A stretch of DNA of 64,000 nt from Apoderus coryli (lineage: Eukaryota; Arthropoda; Insecta; Coleoptera; Attelabidae), in assembly GCA_911728435.2 (NCBI GenBank), contig OU452199.1, positions 39,319,253 through 39,383,252 on the forward strand. The letters run 5' to 3'. This document shows, one piece after another, positions 24,601 to 35,320 of the stretch (position 1 is the first letter of the stretch; every line of letters begins with the position of its first letter). The notes beneath the pieces are model-generated. The model searched no databases. It was not told the origin of the DNA and was given only the letters and a program-made list of their open reading frames with translations. Position numbers and translations under genes: made by a program.

Positions 24601-27600
24601 TTAAATAAGGATGTTCCGTTGTTGTTTTACAATGTTTATTTATCTGTAAGATGAATTTCAAAGATAATCAATATGATAGTACCAACGCAAAAATGCGCTT
24701 GATTTTTTGAAAATTGAAATTTGACTAACCTGCTCATTAGCAATTCGTTGAAAGTTCTGTCGCACCTTTATTTTAAAATTTCCACTACGAACTAGCTTTT
24801 CGTGAGACATTCTGTATAGATTCAGGAGACGTTGATGTTACCTTCTGTCTAGTCGAAAACGAGACTAAAAGATAATTTTAGTGACAAAATAGATTTTAAA
24901 TAAGGGAAGTAGTATTGTGTTATGCCAGAAAGCTTATTTAGGAACCTATAACGCAGCGCTTCAACTAAATAGTCTTTAATTAGTTTTAAAATGGGCTACA
25001 TGGTTACGGAGAAGTTGTTTAAATGACTTAATAAAGGCACAAAAACTGCGACGTTATAATTAGGTTCTAAACTAGCAGCAAAAAAAACTTGTAAGTCTTA
25101 TTTCGGCATTTAAGTGACTAAAAAACCTTAAGGTTTTAGAACTACTAGATCCTAAAACTCATCATATATATAGTTGATTTAACGTTTTTCAAACATGTTT
25201 CAAGCTGTATGTATGATTTCATAGTTCTAAGACCAACAAGCACAATATATTACCTATGTATAGTTTTTAAGCTTAAGAAAAAGGTACACATTACCCATTT
25301 AGAACCTTAAGGCAATTTTAAAGTCTTCCTCCTTAAATAAATGTTACTAGGGTTTCCCACTAGTTGCCTAGCAACGTCGTGCGTAACTTTTCCATTCGTG
25401 CGTGAAATGCTTTTTACAACACTTATTACGTAATATACTATTATTCCTAGGAGACATGAGTTTCCGATATCTGATTTCCTTTATGCGCCATATTTACAAC
25501 ATTAGCTGTATGTGTCACTCAGGGTTAAATGCGTGATCTTATACAGGGTGTTTCTAAATTCGATCGACAACGTACTACCACAGAAAGCTCTCGCTAATTC
25601 ATGTATTTTCATATAGTTTCAAAGGTTCAAATTTACAATCGAAAATTTGCCATAATTCAAAAGCGCCTATAAATATTTTTGTAAAATTTCGTGACCGCTA
25701 TTTTCTTTAAAAAAGTCATATTTTGCCATAAACAATATTTAAAAAAAAATAACCAGTGGCATGCTATAGGGGTTAGTGACACATTTTATCCCCCTATTTT
25801 TTACGCCACTGGAATAAATATATTTTTTATTATTTTCTTAAATTCCTTGTTCAATTTTGCTTAAAAAAGTAATACTTTTTATGGGTCTAGTGTGAACAGT
25901 TTTGCAGGAATTTGCCTCTAAAGTCTGCAAGTAAAGTTGAAAGTAGGAATTTTTTTTAAATAAGGTATGTATTTTGTTTTGACGTAAAGTCCTTCAAAAC
26001 TGTTCACTTTAGACCCACACTGTCGGTCGAATATAGAAACATAGAATATAATTTTTAAGATGAAGATCTTATAGTAACATATATCCGTGGAGCTTTGTTT
26101 GCAAGATACAGGTTGTCAAAGTTTCTGGATTTTTCTAATGTAAATCATTTTCGAAAATTATCCTTTTTGCTGATGAAATTGCTCCTCAGAATCCTCAATG
26201 TATCAATTAAGGCCAACATAGTCGACAACTATAAAAACTTAAGAGATTACTGTAATCAAGTCAAGCCTAAATATGTTCTTGCTTTCAGAATTAACTATAG
26301 AAGAATGTTTTGATAAACACGAAGTTGGTGTCTACTCCCATCCATCAGATTGTACTAAATTTCTATCATGCGTTACTACAGAATCACTCGATTGTCCCGC
26401 TGGTCTCCATTTCAATCCATCTACGATGGTGTGCGATTGGCCAGCAAATGCTGGTTGTATGAAAACTACCACACCCAATCCCGATGAAACAACTGAGCCT
26501 AGTGATAAACCACCTTCTAAAACAGAGGAACCCCCAAATATTGAAACAAAGGCACCTCCAAAGTCTCCTGATGAAAATGAGGAACCACCTAAGTCTACAC
26601 AGCCTAAAGACATTACTCAAGCACCGAATTCGGGGGACAAACCACCCACTGAGCCGTCAGACTCACATGAAACTACGACTAACTCCAATCAATCTAGTAA
26701 ACTAACTACAGAAAAACCAGGTGAAACTAAACCTTCAAATCCTACTGATCAACCAACTAAACAGTCATCAGCACCTACTGAAAATACTAGCGAACCTCAC
26801 GAAACAAAGCCTCCCAACGAAACACCAACATCTATTAAACCTACAGACAAAAGCAATACTTCGGGAGAAGAATCAAAACCATCCGATGAATCAAATAAAT
26901 CCACAACACCAATGGACTCGACTACTAAAGCTACGGAACCTTCAGAATCGATGCCATCAAATGAACCATCTAGGCTTAGTGAACCAATAACTACAACAGA
27001 GCCTACTGATAAAAAGAGCACTCCAAATCCTAGCGATTCTACTGATAAAACCACTGGAGTTTCAGAATCTAAATCCCCGAGTAACCCAACAGAACTTAGC
27101 AAACCTATAGAAGAAACCACTAAACCATCTGATGAAACACTGAAATCTTCTGAGCCAGTAAGTTCAACGCCAAAATCAACTGAATCAACCGACAAAACTA
27201 ATGAACCTACCAATCAGAGCACAGAAAAATCTAAACCATCAGATGAACCACAGAAGACAACGGAGCAAATGACTTCAACTGAACCTAATGAAAAAAGTAG
27301 TACGCTAAGTTCAAATGAACCAACTAAATCCATGGAACCTACCAGTCAGGGCACAGAAAAATCTAAACCATCAGATGAACCACAGAAAACAACGGAACAA
27401 ATGGGTTCAACTGCACCGAATGAAAAGAGTAGTACACCAAATTCAAATGAACCAACTAGATCCACGGAACCAACCAGTCAGACCACAGGAGAATCTAAAG
27501 CACCAGATGAACCACAGAAGACAACGGAACAAATGGGTTCAACTGAACCCAATGAAAAGAGTAGTACACCAAATTCAAATGAACCAACTAAAACCACGGA

Positions 27601-30600
27601 ACCTAGCAGTCAGAACACAGAAAAATCTAAACCATCAGATGAACCACAGAAGACAACGGAACAAATGGGTTCAACTGAACCCAATGAAAAGAGTAGTACA
27701 GCAAATTCAAATGAACCAACTAAAACCACGGAACCTACCAGTCAGAGCACAGAAAAATCTAAACCATCAGATGAACCACAGAAGACAACGGAACAAATGG
27801 GTTCAACTGAACCCAATGAAAAGAGTAGTACACCAAATGCAAATGAACCAACTAAAACCACGGAACCAACCAGACAGACCACAGGAGAATCTAAAGCACC
27901 AGATGAACCACAGAAGACAACGGAACAAATGGGTTCAACTGAACCCAATGAAAAGAGTAGTACACCAAATTCAAATGAACCAACTAAATCCACGGATCCT
28001 ACCAGTCAGGGGACATCTAAACCATCAGATGAACCTCAGAAGACAACGGAACAAATGGGTTCAACTGAACCTAATGAAAAGAGTAGTACACCAAATTCAA
28101 ATGAACCAACTAAATCCACGGAACCTACAAGTCAGGGCACAGAAAAATCTAAACCATCAGATGAACCACAGAAGACAACGGAACAAATGGGTTCAACTGA
28201 ACCCAATGAAAAGAGTAGTACACCAAATTCAAATGAACCAACTAAATCCACGGAACCTACAAGTCAGGGCACAGAAAAATCTAAACCATCAGATGAACCT
28301 CAGAAGACAACGGAACAAATGAGTTCAACAGAACCCACTGGAAAAAGTACTACACCAAATTCATCAAGCGATAAGTCCACTGAACCCACGCAAACAAAAC
28401 CGTCAGATGAATCCTCGAAATCTACTCAGCCAATAAACTCAACACCTATCTCTACTGAATCCACTATAAACGAAGCATCAAAATTAACTGAATCAACCCA
28501 ACAATCTAGTGTATCAGAAGAACCATACAAATCTACTGAATCAATTATTTCTACACCTGAACCATCTAAAGAAAGTCATCATCACCAATCATCGAAATCA
28601 ACAGGTGCGACTACAGAACCTTCAGAAAAATCAGATGAACCGAATACATCAAAGCCAACTACCGCAATTACAGAAGAATCACCGAAAACTTCACCAGTTG
28701 CCATTAGTACCGATAAAATTGATTCTACATCACCTCAATCTACCGAAATGCTTAGTAGTAAGCCAACAGATGAACATACTAAATCTACACCAGCTGAAAC
28801 TCCACAACCAACAACTCAGGAACCACAGAAATCTGATTCTACTCCAGAAGATAGTTCTGAGGGTCCATTATCAACGACTCCAATAAGTACCAGCCCTAGT
28901 GGTGGAACTGAGAAATCTGTGAGTAAAGAATGAAATAAATTTTGAGATTCGAATTTGTTACAAAATATCTTTAATTATAGATTACATTAATGAAATTCCA
29001 AGAAATCATGTTATGTTGATAATTCTGTTTAAGTATTTCTCAGTAATTTTAATATTTATAAAATAATAAATCTTTCTATAAAGTGTGACAATTAAATCTT
29101 TAAAGATTAACGGTTAATTAGAAAAACAAAACAACAGTTTGTTGACTTTCCGGCTAAAGTAAAATTTCAGTTTTTATTCCACTAAGCTGAATCGAATTGT
29201 TTTTTAATCTGTTTAACAATACTATAGGTATTCAGAGTTCAATTTATATTAATTGCATTTTATAGGCAACGTCATCGGAACAACCTTCTACAACTGCTTC
29301 TGAAGATACATCAATGAAGAGCACAATACCTTCTACGTCAACTAAACTCCCTGAGAATATATCTCCAGAACTTCCTTTAACGACATCTCCATTCACAGCT
29401 GATTATTCAAAAACACAACCCACAGAACCCACTAATATATCTCCAGATATTACAACTTATTCAAATCCTCAATCCTCAACGCCTAAAGAAAGTGAACCAA
29501 CTAGATTTAATTCAGATGCCACATCGATATCACCGGAAATTACTAGAACAGAACAAAGTCAGGAACCATTTGCAAGCAGTATTTTACCACAGTCTTCTAC
29601 TAAACTTAGCCTGTCAGAAGAACCTTCAACGCTGAAAATGGAAGAAACAACTCCAGAAGATATAACTCCAAGTGTTTCACAAGGTCCGGAAGGAACTTCA
29701 AAAGAAAATACTTTAGAATCGCGATTTGGTGGAAATGAAAGTCCTACCCAACCTCCTAATCCGATGTTCGCTAATGACACGGACTCTCCCAAAGGTAGGT
29801 TGTCTTTTTTGAACAGAACAGTGTTCCATTCTTGATTTCCCTAAGATAATATCGGTCTTTTGGTATGGTCATATTCAAAAGAAGATAGACTACAACCTTC
29901 ATGTTCAATTTTTTTGAAGACTCGCGAATTTATTTAACTCTTCAAAAGATCTGTTTAACTCATTAAAATCTCTTAGTAACATATTTATTTTACATATTTT
30001 AGAGCTCAATTTGAAAGACTGCTTATCAAAATACAAATACGGCATCTTCCCACATCCATCAGATCCAACGAAATTCTTCATTTGCACTAAGTCTAGACCA
30101 ATGCAAATGACTTGTCCTTCTGGATTGGAGTACAACTCCATGACGTACAGTTGTGATCGACCAGCTCCTACGCAGAGTCCTCCTCCGAAGTGTAAGTAGT
30201 AAAATGAAAATGATACTAATCTCTGAAAAATTATCAAGTTTACTCTCAAAATATTTCTACATAATTTATCCGCAAAATGCCCCCTACAACTTTTATTTCA
30301 AAAATTGTTGGGAACACTTACGTGACATTTTGAGAGAAAACTTCTTTGTCATGCGTCTGTAACTTAGCGTGAATGACGTGGGATGCTTCCTTAAATAAGA
30401 TAAAACTCCAATCGCCAACGAAAACAGAGTTTATTTTAAAATTAATTCCGAATTAACAACTCATTTTTTATAATGTAGGCGTTCATAGTGACAAGCTTGT
30501 TTGACAATTCGCTGTATTTACTCGTATTTGTCGTAGCAAAGATACAACGTTAATCTTTGGTCGTATAGTATTGTCAGCTTACCTTACAGCAAAAAAATTA

Positions 30601-32656
30601 CTTGGTGGAATGTTATGGGAAAGACCTCTATAAGAGAGTTTGAGCTCAGGACTTGTGTTTACGAGCCAGACACCTATACATCCAAATCACAGGCGTTGCG
30701 TGAAAAATATAGTCTAATTGATGTAGATTAATGGGTACCTACAGGGTGTCCTACGGTGGCAACCCATTAGATTATTTCAGAAACTACTTCGAATTAAATT
30801 TTGAAAATTCCAGTGTCTATATTGTCAAATATGCTCTACTCAAATAATATAATAGCAACGGCATAGCACTTCCGGTTATACCGAAAGTTGATGGCAACTT
30901 TGTTATTTTAAATGGAACACCCTATATATTATTACATTTTTGGATTCTAAATAAGATTTCAGACATATTTCATGTATCATGTCCTATACCTAACGTCAGT
31001 CGTTTTTGACTTATATCAAGATTTATGTCATAATTGACAGTTTAGGGCTCCATAAGAATTCCGTTTTTTCCTTGTAAATCAGTATTTAATAATTATTTTG
31101 CAGGTATTTTCTTATCAGGTGGGATCTTCTTTTTCGAACTGACAAGACATTTTCTGATTCGTTTATACAGGGTGGTCAAAAAATTATATTGAAAACGGTT
31201 TAAGAAAAACAGTTGAAAGACAATTTTTTCAAATGGAATGGGTATATTATTATTATTTTATCTTCCTTAGCATTAAAAAATAATGCAATTTTGTAATAAG
31301 TTATCCTTTTCTAAAATGCATAGTTTTCGAAATATCGTCATTTTAAATTTTTCTACAGCGCCTACCGTTGTCTCTCTGGAAGAAAAACACAAACTATTAC
31401 CAAAAGTTGTTAGAATAATACATAATTTCGAAAGTTTCGAGTCTGAAGAATTTGATTAACTAATAACGTGAACGTATGATTCAAACTTATCTACTAAGGT
31501 CAACACATAAAAAAAATTACTTTAACAAATGTTCAAAATTTTAACCTTGAACTTTTAAACACGTTACACATCATATTTATTTGCTTTCTAAAGCCATCGT
31601 GGCCAACTAAAATCAATTAAATTTCAAATTCATATCACTATTGTAATAGAAAAATGTAAAATTGTCAATATTTTGAAAACTATCAGTTTTTGGGATAGAT
31701 TCTTTTCATGAACTTGCCCTTATTTTTGATCTAACAGAATAAAAAAATATATAAAATGGATGGTTGCCATTTAAACATTTTCAATTTTGACACTTTATTT
31801 GATTTTTTACCCTTTCTTTCAAATATTGACTAAAAAAATATACGTAGGAGCCTAAAATAGGTCTATATCTCCTGAAATCTTCTAACAAATTAGATTATTA
31901 GAGCTTGCATATAATAAAAAACTGTTATTATTCTTTATTCTGAAAACATTATTTTTGACATAAAATTTCAAATTTTTCGAAAACGGCTGACGATAGGTAT
32001 AACATATTATGCATGAAATATGTTTAGAAGTACATGGAGAATCCAAAAAATATATAATTCATATAAGGTCATATTTGAAATAAGGAAGTTGACACTCATT
32101 TCCGGTATAACCGGAAGTACCAGATTCTTTAAAATATTTTAGCCGAATTGGTCCCGTCGACTTCAGTACTACACCAGATTTTCAGATTGTTCCACAGTGT
32201 AGTTTCTCCATAATCCATCGAATCCCTTCCCGGTGGGACACTCGGTATGTTAACATTATGTTTTCTTAATCGTAAGTTTCTAGAAACTTGGCATTGGAAT
32301 TTTTTTTACTACTACTGTCTGCACATATTGTTTACCTGACGTGTTTATTAAATTAATTTTATGGGACATGAATTTACGGTTGAAATGTTTTGATTCATTC
32401 TGTTTACAAGTTTATTATTAAGTATATACTTTTTTAATTTTTAGTTATGAATCTTCGAGACTGTCTTATGCAACACAGACGTGCTGTTTTCCCACATCCC
32501 ACAGACTGTTCAATGTTTTATGCTTGTTCCAAGCGGGGACCTCTTTTGATGCACTGTCTACGTGGACTTCATTTCAATCCAATAACCATGGTATGCTCAT
32601 GGCCTACAAAGCATTGCGTTAGCCAGTCCGCGAAAATACGAGATAAAAGTAAGTAA
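21608..32656 (+). CDS. Gene D: large mucin-like protein with three CBM14 domains
   Basis: Exons: 21608-21671 (signal peptide MSWLAIILILNGILLVPAEN, donor GAAC|GTAAGT, phase 1), 26289-28918, 29266-29794, 30003-30191 and 32445-32656. The total is 1208 codons including the stop. Exon 2 begins with CBM14 domain 1 (VYSHPSDCTKFLSC, LHFNPSTMVCDWPANAGC). It then runs about 830 residues of Ser/Thr/Pro/Glu/Lys mucin with 44-residue (132-bp) tandem units (KPSDEPQKTTEQMGSTEPNE). Exon 3 is more Ser/Thr/Pro sequence. Exons 4 and 5 are homologous CBM14 domains (LNLKDC and MNLRDC starts, FPHPSD and FPHPTD). The exon 2-3 junction is phase 0; the others are phase 1. Reading through the exon 4 or exon 5 donor meets a stop at once, so shorter forms are possible. 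Role: chitin-binding mucin, inferred. Confidence 0.78.
23380..24223 (-). pseudogene. Degenerate spliced transposase of an unassigned arthropod DNA transposon family
   Basis: On the minus strand an exon ending at 24178 reads NCFICDSPAMAFIKG (donor GTGAGA). It joins in phase 1 to an exon starting at 23918 (TTTACAG acceptor) reading VANFNSQHGCKKCTITGEYS, then MLKLPIDMISCFPIANCLHL, VVKKLLIRWRDGTF and, after a stop and frame change, FWKALEYRNFLLYYGIVVLK. This order (CDxPA...FIKG, HGCxKC, LPIDMI, WKALEYRxFLLY) is a pattern I associate with a common transposase family of arthropods and cnidarians whose superfamily I cannot name. Stops show it is dead. Confidence 0.55.
24123..24279. repeat. 56-bp inverted repeat around a transposase exon end
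   Basis: 24123-24178 and 24224-24279 are near-identical reverse complements (TTCCAACATTCTCACC against GGTGAGAATGTTGGAA). The 45-bp loop is the last part of the transposase exon. The left arm starts at the exon-intron boundary. Confidence 0.6.
30539..30561. mobile_element. 23-bp hairpin insert (miniature element, copy 3)
   Basis: CAAAGAT at the left end and AATCTTTG at the right end, with a 9-nt middle. The flanking 7-mers are GTCGTAG (30532-30538) and GTCGTAT (30562-30568), six of seven identical. It is the shortest member of the set. Confidence 0.5.
30742..32245. mobile_element. MITE-like element with CAGGGTGTC ends
   Basis: Begins CAGGGTGTCCTACGGTGG after TA and ends CGGTGGGACACTCGG before TA. 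It carries inner GGTATAACCGGAAG-type blocks near both ends, as at 13609-14611. About 1.5 kb and noncoding. An inner TACAGGGTGGTC near 31168 suggests a nested remnant. Confidence 0.5.
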
Positions 32657-33370
32657 TTCCTGGAAAAAAAATTACGATTTAACTTTCTTAAAAATGGCTG
32701 CATTCTTATTTCACAAAATGGTAAGTTAGACCACCGATGATATGTGTAAATGTTAAAGATTTGTCTTTTTCATTGTTAACTTCTTTTAACCTCCTGAAAG
32801 TTCCTGAAAAGATTAACAGAGTGTAAAGCCATGGCTGATGGAACATTGTGTTAGGAATAATTAAAGCATTAAATGGACACGGATTACTTTAGCCGCATTT
32901 ATTTTGCTACCGTTTATATATAAATAAAAAAAAAGCTTTTAGGGTTTGGAAGATATGTCTACCTCCACCATACTCATAAAGGCATCTGTTTCCTTTCACT
33001 TAGGCCCCTCATTAGGCTTAGTTCCATTATTACGTATAAGACTCAACAGATAATTTTTTATTCTCGTAAGATTAAGATTAAAACTAGAGGTGTTTGTTAA
33101 ACTGCGACCTGATGATCTATTGAGTCGCCCTGTTTCGAGTTACTTGAACTGTGTCTCAAGTTCAACTCTCCATCAAGTTCTAGAGCTCCTCTGAACTCCC
33201 CCAAGTGTTCTGCATTCGTCGCTCGCTTCTAGGCATAATCTTGCCATGTTTCTTAAGGCTACAATGTCCTGATCTTTCATGATTGAAGTTTCCAGGGAAT
33301 TAGACTTTTCGGTCAAAATACTTGCACTACACAGACTCATATTTTTTACTAAATACTTGGACTATTTCAG
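32657..33370. other. Region between gene D and the PEBP gene
   Basis: AATAAA at 32923-32928 could end gene D transcripts. The 3' acceptor ATTTCAG at 33370 shows that a 5' exon of the PEBP transcript, or of gene D, must lie upstream. I cannot identify a clear PEBP first exon here. Confidence 0.45.
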
Positions 33371-33381
33371 TCCTAAAAACA

Positions 33382-34307
33382 ATGAAGGCAGACAAAATAT
33401 ATCCCGATGTGGTCGATCGATGTCCGGAAAAACTAGCCGAGGTTGCATTCCCCAGTGGTGCACAAGTTGATTTGGGCAAGGAAGTTACACCAACACAAGC
33501 TAGAAATCCGCCCAGCATCTACTGGGAAGCTGACAAGAATTCTATGTACACTCTATGCATGGTCGATCCAGATGCTCCTAGAAATCGCCAGGCGAAATTC
33601 CGAGAATGGAACCATTGGTTGGTTGGGAACATTCCGGGGAACAACATTAGAATGGGACAGACGTTGACCAATTATCTTGGACCATGTCCTATGAAGAATT
33701 CAGGATTGCACAGGTAGGTTTTATGTTATGCATACGTAGAGTAAGACTAGATATAATCAAACTATTATCATTTTCCCAAAGAAAATCTAACTGCTTAGTT
33801 CAGGAAAACCCTTTTGCGAAACTGTCCCATGCGATTGAAAAGAGCAATTGGCAACTGCCAAGGTAAGGAAAAATAGTTAAGCGTGAGGTACGTGGAAGAT
33901 AAACTGATTTCCCGTTAGCTATAGCTGTTGAATCATAGCATACTCCTATTTATGTATATATTTCTAATTTCAGATATACTTACATGATCTTCAAGCAAAA
34001 CGGACCGGTGAATTTCAACGAACCCAGAATTCCAGCCAACACATGGCGTAACAGAGACAATTTTTCCTTAAGGAACTTTGCTCAACGTTACAGTTTGGGT
34101 AATCCTATCGCTGGCAATTACTACAAGTGCAAATGGGATCGATGGGTGCCCAAGTTACATATGCAAATTGGATTCTCACCAATGACATTTGGAAATACTA
34201 ATTTCCTTAGCGGCTCGAATATATTTAGTGCTAGTAACGCCCACGCTTTCAGTAGATCGAATGCCTTTAGCAATTCGTATTCGTACTCTTATAACTTTAG
34301 AATTTGA
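33382..34307 (+). CDS. Phosphatidylethanolamine-binding protein (PEBP/RKIP family)
   Basis: Exons 33382-33713 and 33974-34307 join in phase 2 (CAG|GTAGGT, TTTCAG|A), giving 221 residues. PEBPs are small, usually cytosolic proteins with an anion or phospholipid head-group pocket; some regulate kinase or protease pathways. The ligand-site motifs are visible: DPDAP at 61-65, EWNHWLV at 74-80 and SGLHRY at 106-111. The usual GSGPP loop reads LGPCPMKN. Other family signatures are VTPTQ and FSLRNFAQRYSLGNPIAGNY. After the expected end (HMQIGF) there is an unusual 43-residue Ser/Asn/Phe/Tyr-rich tail. The first in-frame ATG is taken as the start. An acceptor at 33370 lies just upstream, so a 5' UTR exon or an N-terminal extension is likely. 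Confidence 0.88.
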
Positions 34308-34341
34308 AGCCATGTAATGGTAGAAACAAGTTTGTGATATG

Positions 34342-34347
34342 AATAAA
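34342..34347 (+). promoter_or_regulatory. Poly(A) signal of the PEBP gene
   Basis: AATAAA 35 bp after the PEBP stop codon. Confidence 0.65.
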
Positions 34348-34579
34348 TATATTAATAAGCCATATATTGGATTTTCGTATTATTTATCTCAATTATTGTT
34401 GTAGTGTGACGAAACAGCTACTGCCCCTGTATAAATGCAAGTGAGATTGTATCGAAAAAAAGTTGGTTGTGTCGTCCCAAAACTGCCCGACAAGATATAA
34501 TATATTATTATTATAATTGTATTATTTCCAATAAACTAACCTAACAAACTACTTTATTCAAAAATGAAAAAAAAATATT

Positions 34580-34651
34580 GCCAGAGCTGGAATACGAACC
34601 CAGAACCTTCCGCATGCAAAGCGAACGCTCTATCACTGACGCCAAAAACCC
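34580..34651 (-). pseudogene. tRNA-Ala(TGC)-like pseudogene or SINE head
   Basis: The minus strand contains an A-box-like TCAGTGATAGAGCG, the anticodon arm CGCTTTGCATGCG with TGC in the loop, and a T arm with GGTTCGTATTCC. The acceptor ends do not pair well, so I do not call it a working tRNA. Confidence 0.45.
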
Positions 34652-35320
34652 TTTATTAAATTACTTTATTATATTCTAATAAGAGTTATAGGTTCCAACT
34701 ACCTAACTGGTAAAATTTTAAACGCAATTTTCTTTTATTGGGGCAAATATCAAAATGATATATCACTCGATCCCTGCTGCTATTTGAAAATTTGGCGGTC
34801 GTTATTATGGATTATTTTCTCGAAAATAATATTTTCCCAAAACCTTGCATTTTAAGAAAAATCAAAATAAATCTAAATGTTTTATTTTACGTATAGGGAA
34901 TACAAAAGTCTATCTTATTTTTAATACTTAATTCAAAAATGTGATAAAATATAGGGCATTCTATTTAAAAAATCATAACTTTGAAATATCACTCTTTTTT
35001 GTTGAAGTACCCTGTATATTTGACATTATTTTTAAAAATGTAACCTTAAAGGGTCTACGTAATTTCGCTGCAACATAATTCACAAAATTTCTTTATTTTT
35101 CTCATAAAACTTCGTGGGTTCCGCCGTATCTCACCCATACAGGGTGTTTCAAAAAACGCTGCAATATTTAAAGGGGCGATTTCTCAGGTCATTTTAAGGA
35201 AAAAAGTTTGCATAAACATACGTCGGCACAGTTAAAGTCTATAGTTAATATTCAATGACGTCGGGACATGCATTGTTTTCAAGATAGAAGAGGTGCACCC
35301 CATCCCAAAGTTCCATATCG
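34652..35320. other. Intergenic transposon debris
   Basis: AT-rich. Several remnants carry CCCTGTATA or TACAGGGTGTTTC ends (near 35009 and 35140). No gene seen. Confidence 0.45.

Larger units (their letters stand above)
21672..26288 (+). other. Intron 1 of gene D (4.6 kb)
   Basis: Holds a decayed transposon with a spliced transposase on the minus strand (23380-24223 and perhaps to 24661). Its possible ends are ATTACGTAC near 21737 and ATTACGTAAT near 25427. A TACAGGGTG-ended remnant begins near 25541. The acceptor is CTTTCAG|AA at 26288. Confidence 0.55.
30192..32444 (+). other. Intron between gene D exons 4 and 5
   Basis: 2.25 kb. Holds a third miniature hairpin at 30539-30561 and a MITE-like element at 30742-32245. 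No coding exon is seen. Confidence 0.55.

Noticed and set aside
27315..28322. 335-codon Asn/Gln/Arg-rich frame inside gene D
   Set aside because: Shadow of the 132-bp repeats in another frame.
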